Of a stretch of 34,750 bases of DNA, positions 24,514-32,273 are shown in pieces. Origin of the DNA: Paraburkholderia solitsugae. Lineage in GTDB: Bacteria; Pseudomonadota; Gammaproteobacteria; Burkholderiales; Burkholderiaceae. The position numbers and the translations under genes were made by a program. A model generated the notes under the pieces. The model was given only the letters and a program-made list of their open reading frames with translations. It was not told the origin of the DNA and did no database searches. Position 1 is the stretch's first letter. Each line of letters starts with the position of its first letter. Location of the stretch: contig NZ_WOEY01000099.1 of NCBI RefSeq assembly GCF_013177695.1, positions 1 to 34,750 on the forward strand, in the 5' to 3' direction.

Positions 24514-24666
24514 ATGAACACCGCATCCAACACCGCTACCGTCCGCACTGCAGCCGCCGGCAACACCACGTGGCTGGGCAAGCTGCGCGCACTGGCTCTG
24601 CACGCGCTCAACCTGCATCTGCAAAACTGCGCCGTGCTTGCCGAAGCGCATCGCCGCCCGCAGTAA
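24514..24666 (+). CDS. Small 50-residue protein of unknown function
   Basis: ATG 24514 is preceded by AGGAG with a 7-base spacing and by a near-consensus sigma70 promoter, strong evidence for expression. The protein begins with a Thr/Ala/Asn-rich stretch and continues with an amphipathic helix (WLGKLRALALHALNLHLQN) ending in CAVLAEAHRRPQ. There is no signal peptide or clear membrane segment. No family is recognised. It ends 28 bp from the convergent thioesterase gene. Palindrome TACCTAGGTA at its predicted transcription start suggests tight control. Confidence 0.7.
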   Translation: MNTASNTATVRTAAAGNTTWLGKLRALALHALNLHLQNCAVLAEAHRRPQ

Positions 24667-24694
24667 GCGTCTCGCCAACGGCCGGTCCCTATCG

Positions 24695-25237
24695 TTACCG
24701 GCTCGGAATTTCGAACACCAGACAGGTCGTCGTCGCGTGCGCGTAGAGCGTGCCGTCGGGGCCGACAAGGCGAGCTTCCGCCGTCGCCAGTTGCCGTCCG
24801 CAATGAATTACTTTGCCTTCGGCACGCACGCGTTGCATGCGCGGCGTCACGGCTTTCACGTAATTCACGCTTAGCTCGGCGGTGGTGTAGCCACGGCCCG
24901 GCGGCATCATCGTGTGCACTGAGCAACCCAGCGCGGAATCGAGCAGGGTGGCGATCCAGCCGCCATGCACCGTGCCCAGTGGATTCAGATGCTGCGCGAG
25001 CGGGGTGCCCTGAAACACCACGCGTCCCGCACTGACCTCGACGACCGTAAAGTCGAGTGTGCGTGCAATCGCGGCGTAGGGCAGTTCCCCGTTCATCATC
25101 GCCTGCAGGAATTCCAGGCCGCTCTTGCCTGCCGCCTGCTCCGGGCTCGCAACGCCGGGGCCCGGTCCCGCGTTGATCGTTGCCAGCAATTCCTGCTCGC
25201 GTGCAAGCCAGCGTTCGAGTTGGTTCTCGTTCGTCAA
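24695..25237 (-). CDS. PaaI-type hotdog thioesterase
   Basis: 180 residues from ATG 25237. The C-terminal ~125 residues form a hotdog-fold domain of the PaaI/4HBT family: NPLGTVHGGWIATLLDSALG (~85-104) carries the HGG motif (91-93) and the catalytic acidic residue on the central helix (Asp100). GYTTAELSVNYVKAV and VIHCGRQLATAEARLVGPDG follow as expected. Such enzymes hydrolyse acyl-CoA thioesters, often aromatic or short-chain. The N-terminal ~50 residues are a helical extension (LERWLAREQELLATI) not found in minimal family members. It is on the same strand as the small membrane protein gene at 25392-25523 but 154 bp away. Confidence 0.88.
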   Translation of the reverse strand: MTNENQLERWLAREQELLATINAGPGPGVASPEQAAGKSGLEFLQAMMNGELPYAAIARTLDFTVVEVSAGRVVFQGTPLAQHLNPLGTVHGGWIATLLDSALGCSVHTMMPPGRGYTTAELSVNYVKAVTPRMQRVRAEGKVIHCGRQLATAEARLVGPDGTLYAHATTTCLVFEIPSR

Positions 25238-25391
25238 TCCGCGTCTCCTGTCCTGAGGGAAGTGTGCTTCGGTATCGATGCATCGTCATCGATTAAAGCA
25301 TCAAACCGCCTCAGGCGCTGGAGGGCTGCCTCTGGATCGCAGGCACGCGCGCCGGGCCCGTGCCGCTCAGTGCGCACGGATGGCCCGTGCG

Positions 25392-25523
25392 TTACTCGTT
25401 GACGCGTGACGAAACCGGACGCGCCCTGGTCGCTCGCGCGGACAGTGTGCTGATCAGAAGCGCCATCGACACCAACCCGACCAGATACACGCCGGCCATC
25501 ACCCAATCCTGTTCCGCCATCAT
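25392..25523 (-). CDS. Small single-pass membrane protein
   Basis: A 43-residue protein from ATG 25523 (a second ATG follows at once) with an AAGGGG ribosome binding site about 5 bases upstream. Residues ~7-27 form one hydrophobic helix (WVMAGVYLVGLVSMALLIS), followed by a basic tail (ARATRARPVSSRVNE), which predicts N-out/C-in insertion. The function is unknown. The longer open frame on this strand in another frame (25234-25536) is of low complexity and unsupported. Confidence 0.62.
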   Translation of the reverse strand: MMAEQDWVMAGVYLVGLVSMALLISTLSARATRARPVSSRVNE

Positions 25524-25932
25524 CGTTCCCCTTCAATTGCTGCCATTCCTGCTACGAAATCCCGGCATTGCACCGGGCTCTTGCTCTCGATTACGGCACG
25601 CGAAGCGAAAATCTTGATGGAGCCAATCAGCGTTTAAATCAGTGCGCGATCGGGCGATTACGGCGCGATGCCAAATCTTCGTCTCGCAATTTTCAATAAG
25701 TGTTTAAAATTCGCCCCCTGTCGAGCACAGCGGTTCTCATCGGCACGGCAAACCAGTCGGCAATTTCGACCGTTTTATCGGCGCAGGTTGCGCTGTCATG
25801 CCACGAAGCGTGTTCAGCTTCATTTATCGACCCAAATTTAAACCCGCCGAATTGGCTGACATTGGCTAACAGTGTCAACCTTTTTAACGCTTTTCCGTTA
25901 TCAATTTGTAATCGCCAAAGTAAGGCGACGCC
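25524..25932. other. Intergenic region upstream of mprF
   Basis: About 400 bp, unusually AT-rich for this genome in 25670-25930, with several TTTAAA-type tracts. An inverted repeat TGACA-N11-TGTCA (25857-25877) lies 56 bp before the mprF GTG. No gene is supported here. Confidence 0.45.
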
Positions 25933-28578
25933 GTGGCAGACGACCCGTCGCCGCGACAGCTCTACGCAAGGCCCGCATTGACCATGTTCCACCGATATAA
26001 CAATAAATTCGACCGGCCAGGCGCGATGTTTGAGCGTGCCGCCAGGATGCTCGGCAAGCGGAGCATCCTCTCGCCCGTGCTCGCACTCGTCATTTGCGGG
26101 CTGTTGCTGGTCGTCTTGCAACATCTCTCGCAAGCGGTCGACTATCGCTCGGTCGTGCACCAGTTGCGTCACCTGACGGCGAGCGAGTGGGCCGGGGCGC
26201 TCGGCGCGACCGCGCTCAGCTATATCGCGCTGGTCGGCCGCGACGCGGTCGGCTTGCGCTACCTGGGCGCCACGGTGCCGCGCGCGGCGCTGTGGATCGG
26301 CGCGACCGCGGGCTCCGCGCTCGGCAATGCGACTGGCTTCGGCGCGTTGACGGGCGGCGCCGTGCGCGCGCGCGTCTACGCGGTGTCGAACGTCACGCCC
26401 GCACAGATCGGCCGCATGACCGTATTCACGAGCGTTTCGCTGGCGCTCGCGCTGGTGCTGATGGCAGCGCTCGGCATGGTGTGGCTCGCCGACCCGCTCG
26501 CGGCGATGCTGCATCTCCCGGCGCTCACGCTGCGTTGGAGCGGCGCTGCGCTCTCCGTCATGCTCGCACTCGCGGCGGCCGCCTGCCGTCGCGACACGCG
26601 CCCGATTCGTACGCGCTGGCAGTGGCTGTCGTTCGATGTTCCGGCGCGTCGCGATCTGCTCGCACAAGTGGCCCTCGCCGTACTCGACGTGGTGGCCGCG
26701 GGCCTTGCGTTGTGGGCATTGTTGCCGCATGCGGACGTCAGCTTCGTGACTTTCATCACTGTCTATGCCGCAGCCATGCTGCTCGGCATGATCGGCCACA
26801 CGCCGGGCGGCGTCGGCGTGTTCGAAGCCGCGATGGTGTTCACACTGAACGGCAGCGTGCAAGCGCATCAGATGGTCGCGGCGCTGCTCGCTTATCGCGC
26901 GATTTACTTCGGCGTTCCGTTGATCGTCTCGGCGGCGCTGCTCGCCGGCTTCGAAGGCCGCGCGCTAAAAAGCCGTTTGCCGCTGCGGCACGCGGCAGGT
27001 GCGTATAAACTCGCACCGCTGTTTCTGAGCCTCGTGACTTTCGTGGTCGGCGGCATGCTGGTGATTTCCAGCGCGACACCCGCGTTCTGGCATCGCATCC
27101 GGATTCTACGCGACGTCCTGCCGCTGTGGGTGCTCGAAAGCTCGCAGATGCTGTGCAGCGTGCTCGGCGTGCTGCTGTTGTTCGTCGCGCGTGGTTTGCT
27201 GCGGCGTCTGGATGCCGCGTGGTGGATGACCTTGCTGCTGGCGGTGTTGAGCCTCGCGCTGTCGCTGACGAAAGGTCTTGCGTTCGTGGAAGCGGGCGTG
27301 CTCGGCATGCTGATCGCGCTTCTGCTGTCCACACGCCGCCGTTTCAACCGGCATTCGTCGCTGTTTGCCGAACGCTTTACGGCGGGCTGGCTGGTGTCGG
27401 TGGCGATGGTACTTGCGCTCGCCGTGTGGGTGATGCTGTTTGCGTTCCGCGATGTGCCCTACACGCGCGACCTGTGGTGGCAATTCGCTTTCGACGAACG
27501 CGCACCGCGTGCCTTGCGCGCGACCCTGGCCGCCAGTTTGTTCGCCGCGACGTTCGCGTTCTGGCAGTTGCTACGCCCCGCGGCGGGCCGTTTCGTCATG
27601 CCCCCTCCGCAAGATCTGCAAGACGCGGCGCGCATCGTGCGCGGCCAGGAGCGTAGCGACGCCGGTCTCGCGCTGATGGGCGACAAGAGCTTTCTCTTTT
27701 CCGAGTCGCGCGAAGCCTTCCTGATGTATGCGAAAAATGGCCGCACGTGGGCCGCGCTTCACGATCCGGTCGGTCCGCGCGAGGCGTGGGCCGGGCTGAT
27801 CAGCAAGTTCGTCGCGCTCGCGCATGCGCATGGTGGCCGCGCGGCGTTCTATCAGGTGCGCGCGAACGCCTTGCCGCTCTACCTCGATGCCGGCCTCACG
27901 CTGATGAAGCTCGGCGAAGAGGCCCACGTGGTGCTCGACGATTTCGACCTGAAGGGCTCGCACCGCGCGCATCTTCGCTATGCGCTCAAGCGTGGCGAGC
28001 GTGACGGCTTTACCGTCGAAGTGATCGATCAGGCCGATGTGCCTGCGTCGCTCGAGACGCTGCGCGAGATCTCCGACGGCTGGCTCGATAGCCGCGACGC
28101 GCGCGAAAAGAGTTTTTCGGTGGCGGCGTTTACCGACGAGTACCTCGCCGCGCAATCCGTGATGCTGGTGCGCCAGAATGGCGAGCCGGCCGCTTTTGTG
28201 ACCTTCATGACGACCGACATGAATACCGAGGCGACGGTCGGCGTGATGCGGCACGTGGAAAGCGCATCGCCGTATGCGATGGAATATCTGTTCACCCACC
28301 TGGCGCTGCATCTGAAGCAGGCGGGTTTCCGCTCGCTCAGTCTCGGTATCGCGCCGCTCTCCGGCATGCAGCCGACACCCCTCGCGTCACGCTGGCATCG
28401 GCTGGCAGGCATCGTGTGGCGCTTCGGCGGCCGCTTCTATAACTTCCGCGGACTGCGTGCTTTCAAGAGCAAGTTCCAGCCGCATTGGGAGCCGCGCTAT
28501 CTCGCGGCGTCGGGTTCGGTGGGCGTGTTCTTCACGCTCGCGGACCTGTCATTGCTGGCAGGAGGCCGGCGTTCATGA
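25933..28578 (+). CDS. mprF: Phosphatidylglycerol lysyltransferase/flippase (MprF/LpiA)
   Basis: An 881-residue two-domain membrane protein, the full length for the family. About fourteen membrane helices fill residues ~45-560; the flippase part includes GNATGFGALTGGAVRARVYA and the conserved TPGGVGVFEA. The C-terminal cytoplasmic GNAT-like synthase domain (~575-870) has GDKSFLFSESREAFLMYAK, LHDPVGPREAW and FNFRGL-like FYNFRGLRAFKSKFQPHWEPRY. It transfers an amino acid, usually lysine, from aminoacyl-tRNA to phosphatidylglycerol and flips the product outward, giving resistance to cationic peptides and acid. Start choice is uncertain: GTG 25933 has AAGG 8 bases upstream, while ATG 25984 is also possible. 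Its stop overlaps the acvB start (ATGA), the lpiA-acvB arrangement known in Agrobacterium and rhizobia. Confidence 0.93.
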   Translation: MADDPSPRQLYARPALTMFHRYNNKFDRPGAMFERAARMLGKRSILSPVLALVICGLLLVVLQHLSQAVDYRSVVHQLRHLTASEWAGALGATALSYIALVGRDAVGLRYLGATVPRAALWIGATAGSALGNATGFGALTGGAVRARVYAVSNVTPAQIGRMTVFTSVSLALALVLMAALGMVWLADPLAAMLHLPALTLRWSGAALSVMLALAAAACRRDTRPIRTRWQWLSFDVPARRDLLAQVALAVLDVVAAGLALWALLPHADVSFVTFITVYAAAMLLGMIGHTPGGVGVFEAAMVFTLNGSVQAHQMVAALLAYRAIYFGVPLIVSAALLAGFEGRALKSRLPLRHAAGAYKLAPLFLSLVTFVVGGMLVISSATPAFWHRIRILRDVLPLWVLESSQMLCSVLGVLLLFVARGLLRRLDAAWWMTLLLAVLSLALSLTKGLAFVEAGVLGMLIALLLSTRRRFNRHSSLFAERFTAGWLVSVAMVLALAVWVMLFAFRDVPYTRDLWWQFAFDERAPRALRATLAASLFAATFAFWQLLRPAAGRFVMPPPQDLQDAARIVRGQERSDAGLALMGDKSFLFSESREAFLMYAKNGRTWAALHDPVGPREAWAGLISKFVALAHAHGGRAAFYQVRANALPLYLDAGLTLMKLGEEAHVVLDDFDLKGSHRAHLRYALKRGERDGFTVEVIDQADVPASLETLREISDGWLDSRDAREKSFSVAAFTDEYLAAQSVMLVRQNGEPAAFVTFMTTDMNTEATVGVMRHVESASPYAMEYLFTHLALHLKQAGFRSLSLGIAPLSGMQPTPLASRWHRLAGIVWRFGGRFYNFRGLRAFKSKFQPHWEPRYLAASGSVGVFFTLADLSLLAGGRRS

Positions 28579-29840
28579 CATTGCATCCGTTTTTCAAGCT
28601 CGCCGTTGCGGCGAGCCTCGTGGCCGGCAGCGCGGCCGCCTTCGCTGCAACCACCACCGTGTCCGGCGGCCGTTTTGGCGACGTGACGGTGACGCAGCCG
28701 GTTGGCCCATTACGCGGCTTCGTGGTGCTTTACTCGGCGGCCAGCGGCTGGAGTGCCGCCGACCAGCAAACCGCGGATGCGCTCGCCAAGGCCGGCGCGC
28801 TGACCGTCGGCGTGGATACGGCGCGTTATGCGGCCAATCTGGGCGCGAAGAAAGAGGCCTGCCATCAACTGGTGGGCGATGCTGAATCATTGAGCCATCA
28901 ACTCGAACGGCAATCGCAATCGAGCCGCTATTTCGCGCCGATCGTCGCGGGTACGGGGCAGGGCGCGACGCTTGCGATGCATGTCCTCGAACAGGCACCG
29001 TCGAATACGGTTGCCGGCGCGGTCTCGGTGGATGCCGAGCGCGATCTGGATGCGCGCTTCCAACCGTGTCCGCCGGACCCCACGATCATCCGCGACAAGG
29101 TGCCGGGTTTCGTCGAAAAGGCGACGCCAGGGAACAGCGATCGCACGCGACTCGTTGCCATGGTCACGCCGCATTTGCAGACAGTGTCGACGAACGATGA
29201 CGACCTTTCCGATCTGCCGCTGATCGAGTTGCCCGCGGCGCATCCGAACGGTCTCATGGCGATTGTGATTTCCGGCGACGGCGGCTGGCGCGATCTGGAC
29301 AAGACCATCTCGCTCGCCTTGCAGAAAGACGGCGTCTCGGTGATCGGCGTGGACAGCCTGCGCTATTTCTGGAGCGAAAAAACCCCGGCGCAGACGAGCC
29401 GCGATCTCGCGCGCATCATGCAGACCTACGGGGCGCGCTGGCACGCGGAGCACATTGCGCTCGTCGGCTATTCGTTCGGCGCCGACGTGATGCCGTTCGC
29501 CTATAACCGCCTGCCTGAGGCGCTGCGGGCGAAAGTGTCTCTGATCGCGCTGCTAGGCTTCGCGCCCGACGCCGATTTCCAGATTCGTGTGGGCGGCTGG
29601 CTCGGGATGCCGGCGAGCGACAAGGCATTGAAGGTGCAGCCCGAATTGGCGCATGTGCCGCCTGCGATCGTGCAGTGCTTCTACGGTGAAGGCGAGAAGG
29701 ACACCTTGTGTCCGGCGCTGACCACTACCGGCGTCGAGGTAATTCGGACGTCGGGCGATCATCACTTCGGCCGCGACTACAACGCGCTGGAACGGCGCAT
29801 TCTGGACGCCTTCAGGAAGCAGAGCGGCGTGCGCAACTAG
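28575..29840 (+). CDS. acvB: AcvB/VirJ-family periplasmic lysyl-phosphatidylglycerol hydrolase
   Basis: 421 residues from ATG 28575, with GGAGG 9 bases upstream and a 4-bp overlap with mprF. A cleavable signal peptide (~1-25, ending FAA) sends it to the periplasm. Two VirJ-like alpha/beta-hydrolase halves follow. In the C-terminal half SGDGGW (233-238), the nucleophile elbow GYSFGAD with Ser300, Asp376 and His396/397 in GDHHFG make a complete triad. In the N-terminal half the elbow reads GTGQGA, with no serine, so that half is catalytically dead. In Agrobacterium AcvB hydrolyses lysyl-phosphatidylglycerol and is needed for virulence. The overlap with mprF means synthesis and removal of the modified lipid are balanced by one mRNA. 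Confidence 0.9.
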   Translation: MTLHPFFKLAVAASLVAGSAAAFAATTTVSGGRFGDVTVTQPVGPLRGFVVLYSAASGWSAADQQTADALAKAGALTVGVDTARYAANLGAKKEACHQLVGDAESLSHQLERQSQSSRYFAPIVAGTGQGATLAMHVLEQAPSNTVAGAVSVDAERDLDARFQPCPPDPTIIRDKVPGFVEKATPGNSDRTRLVAMVTPHLQTVSTNDDDLSDLPLIELPAAHPNGLMAIVISGDGGWRDLDKTISLALQKDGVSVIGVDSLRYFWSEKTPAQTSRDLARIMQTYGARWHAEHIALVGYSFGADVMPFAYNRLPEALRAKVSLIALLGFAPDADFQIRVGGWLGMPASDKALKVQPELAHVPPAIVQCFYGEGEKDTLCPALTTTGVEVIRTSGDHHFGRDYNALERRILDAFRKQSGVRN

Positions 29841-30193
29841 CCCACCCGAAATCAGTACCCGGGGCCACATGACCCGCGCGCCGCGGGCGGCCCCGCATAC
29901 CCTCATTCGTCTGTTGAGCGGGGTATCGCACATATACCGGACCTGCCGGATTCTATGATTCATACGAAACCTTGGACGACAGGGTTCTCAAGCGATAGCG
30001 CATGAGAACGCTGCTTCGCCTTGGCGCCGTCCGCGAATCTTTCTGGTGAAACTCTCCTGCGATACCGCAACGCGCGACCGGGTAGCTCCGCCGCCCGGCA
30101 GTGCGCTTTCGGCATGACGGGCAGCTGCGCTCGCGCCCGTTCGGCCAAGCCGATGCGTGCGCCGGTTTAATGCCCAATGGACCGAGGCTGTGA
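29841..30193. other. Intergenic region before the adenylation cassette
   Basis: About 350 bp. CCCGCGCGCCGCGGG near 29874-29888 could fold into a hairpin but lacks a T run. No gene is supported on either strand. A promoter for the downstream cassette should lie here; I could not identify one with confidence. Confidence 0.45.
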
Positions 30194-31816
30194 ATGCTGG
30201 ATTCCTTCTTCTTCGATACTGCCGCGAGCGAGCCGGATAGTCCCGCGCTATGGGTCGATGAACGCCTCTATTCCTATGGCGAGATTGCATCGCGGGCGTG
30301 CCGGATTGCGGGAGGATTGACCGCCGCCATGCCGGCCGGTCGGCTCGGGCGCTGCCTGCTGTTCGCGCATCGCAGCGTGGCTGCATACGCCGGCCTGCTA
30401 GGAATCCTCAAGACGGGTTTCGCGTACGTGGCGCTCAATCCCAATGTGCCCGCTGCGCGCATTGCGGCTGTGATCGAGCAGTCGGGCGCGCCGCTGCTGC
30501 TGGTTGATCGGCGTTGCGCGGCATTGCTCGACGAAGTGTTGTCGCTGCTCGACGACGGTCCACGGATTGTGCTGCTGGATGACGTAGGCGGTGAAGGCGT
30601 GCAAGACGCTCCAGGCACGAACGTAGCGCGTACTGCTTCGGCCTCTGCCGCGGGTGGCCTGATCAGGCTCTCTCCCGAGCCACCCGTTGCGGAAGTCTCC
30701 ACGTTCCGCGCGCCGCACGATCTCGCCTACATTCTCTTCACGTCCGGTTCGACCGGCGCACCCAAAGGCGTACCGATCTCGCACGCCAACGCGGATGCCT
30801 ACGTGACAGGGCAACTGCAATTGCTGGGCAGGATGCCTCGCGCGCGCTACGTACAATGGTGCGAGCTCACCTTCGATCCGTCGGTACACGACATGTTCGT
30901 GTGCTGGGCAAATGGCGGCTGCCTGTATGTGCCGAAGACCGTCGAGCCGATCTACAACACGGCGTTCATCAAGGAACACGCGATTACGCACTGGAGCAGC
31001 GTGCCCTCGGTGGCCAGCTTCATGCAGCAGTTTCGCAAACTGGGACCGAACGAATTTCCGAGTCTGCGCGTTACCCTGTTCGGTGGCGAGCCCTTGCCGC
31101 GTTTGCTGGTACAGGCGTGGTTACGCGCCGCGCCAAACAGCCGGGTGCTGAATATGTACGGGCCAACCGAAACCACGGTGGCCTGCGCGGTTTTCGAAGT
31201 CACACCGGAGTATCTCGACGATCCGCAGCATGCGGTCATGCCGCTCGGCGGCGCATTGCCGGGCATGGAACTGTTGATCGTCGACACCGCGCTCGCGCCA
31301 GTCGCGCCCGGCGAAAGCGGTGAACTGCTGATCGGCGGACCTCAGTTAGCCGCGGGCTATCTGTCGCCGGACGAACCGGGCAATCGCCGCTTCATTTCAA
31401 CGGCCTTTCCGGGCCACATTTCGCAGCGCTGGTATCGAAGCGCAGACGCCGCGCGCGAAGCAGCCGGGCAGGGCATCGTGTTTCAAGGGCGGCTGGACAC
31501 GCAGATCAAGATTCGCGGCAACCGGGTCGAGCTCGAAGAAGTCGAGCATGTCGTGCAGGCATGCAGCCACGCGGCGCTCTGCGCGGTGGTCGCCTGGCCC
31601 GTCGACGATGCGGGCCGTGCTGGCGGTCTGATCGCCTTCGTGACCCACGCGCGAGAAAGCGCGCCACAGATTCTGCAAGCATGCCGTCAGCGGCTGCCGG
31701 TGTACGCCGTGCCGAAACGGATCGTGATGCTCGACGCGTTACCGCTCAATGTGAACGGCAAGATCGACAGGAAGGCGCTTGCCGAATGTTGTGTCAGCAT
31801 CGATGCGGTCGCCTGA
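30194..31816 (+). CDS. Stand-alone adenylation (AMP-forming acyl/aminoacyl ligase) enzyme
   Basis: A 540-residue member of the ANL superfamily, resembling a free NRPS adenylation domain. The P-loop A3 is TSGSTGAPK (183-191), A5 is YGPTETT (322-328), A8 is GRLDTQIKIRG (432-442) and A10 is NGKIDRKAL (521-529) with the catalytic Lys523. A7 is altered: YRSADAA instead of YRTGDL, keeping the Asp. Asp228 in FDPSVHD aligns with the alpha-amino-binding Asp235 of GrsA PheA, which favours an amino acid substrate. My hand-aligned specificity positions read D-P-H-S-L-G-M-V-A-K, a code I do not recognise. It should load the acyl group onto the carrier protein encoded downstream. It is DltA-like in logic, but DltB/DltD are absent here. 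Confidence 0.85.
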   Translation: MLDSFFFDTAASEPDSPALWVDERLYSYGEIASRACRIAGGLTAAMPAGRLGRCLLFAHRSVAAYAGLLGILKTGFAYVALNPNVPAARIAAVIEQSGAPLLLVDRRCAALLDEVLSLLDDGPRIVLLDDVGGEGVQDAPGTNVARTASASAAGGLIRLSPEPPVAEVSTFRAPHDLAYILFTSGSTGAPKGVPISHANADAYVTGQLQLLGRMPRARYVQWCELTFDPSVHDMFVCWANGGCLYVPKTVEPIYNTAFIKEHAITHWSSVPSVASFMQQFRKLGPNEFPSLRVTLFGGEPLPRLLVQAWLRAAPNSRVLNMYGPTETTVACAVFEVTPEYLDDPQHAVMPLGGALPGMELLIVDTALAPVAPGESGELLIGGPQLAAGYLSPDEPGNRRFISTAFPGHISQRWYRSADAAREAAGQGIVFQGRLDTQIKIRGNRVELEEVEHVVQACSHAALCAVVAWPVDDAGRAGGLIAFVTHARESAPQILQACRQRLPVYAVPKRIVMLDALPLNVNGKIDRKALAECCVSIDAVA

Positions 31817-31990
31817 CAGGTGTCGGCTAACGTGATCTGTAGAACGAAATATTATTTTGAAGTGCCGAAAGGTGTCTCGCGTTAGCGTTTTTCTCAGGCC
31901 AGGTTGTTGATGACAGCGCATCCATGCGCGCGTTTGATGAATCGATGTATCGATGCAGTAGTTAAAAAATCAGGTATCCGGGGGTGTCAA

Positions 31991-32251
31991 ATGAACAATC
32001 ACGTGCGCAGCATTCTTCAGGAGGCCGCCTGTCTCGACGTACCGGTCGACACGCTCGGCGATCGCGACGATCTCTACGCGGTAGGTTTGTCGTCGCTCGG
32101 ATCGGTCCGCCTCATGATGGCCATCGAAGAAAACTTCGCCATCGAAATTCCGGCCGCGCTGATTACCCACGATCTGTTTCAGAGCATCGATTCCCTCGCT
32201 CGCATGATTGCGCACCTCGTGCCGGAGGAATCGCTTGCGCCGCGAATCTGA
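31991..32251 (+). CDS. Acyl/peptidyl carrier protein
   Basis: 86 residues from ATG 31991; an in-frame upstream extension to 31904 looks non-coding. The carrier fold is clear: DDLYAVGLSSLGSVRLMMAI places the phosphopantetheine attachment serine at Ser35, with Ser34 in place of the more usual Asp. IEENFAIEIPAALITHDLF and SIDSLARMIAHL follow as helices 2-4. The GLSSL form is seen in specialised carriers outside fatty acid synthesis, so this is probably not the housekeeping AcpP. Encoded 174 bp after the adenylation enzyme and 22 bp before the tandem hydrolase, it should be charged by the former and unloaded by, or passed on through, the latter. Confidence 0.88.
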   Translation: MNNHVRSILQEAACLDVPVDTLGDRDDLYAVGLSSLGSVRLMMAIEENFAIEIPAALITHDLFQSIDSLARMIAHLVPEESLAPRI

Positions 32252-32273
32252 AGTGGCGCTGCGGCAACCGACC

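Noticed and set aside
25234..25536. 100-codon open frame on the minus strand
   Set aside because: Gly/Asp/Arg-rich low-complexity text. The 43-codon frame in the same place has a ribosome binding site and a membrane helix, so it is preferred.
25693..26868. 391-codon open frame antisense to the mprF 5' region
   Set aside because: Gln/Arg/His-rich shadow of mprF; no motif and no ribosome binding site logic.
29953..30386. Minus-strand open frames between acvB and the adenylation gene
   Set aside because: They overlap the adenylation gene start or have Arg/Ser-rich random composition; no initiation signal.
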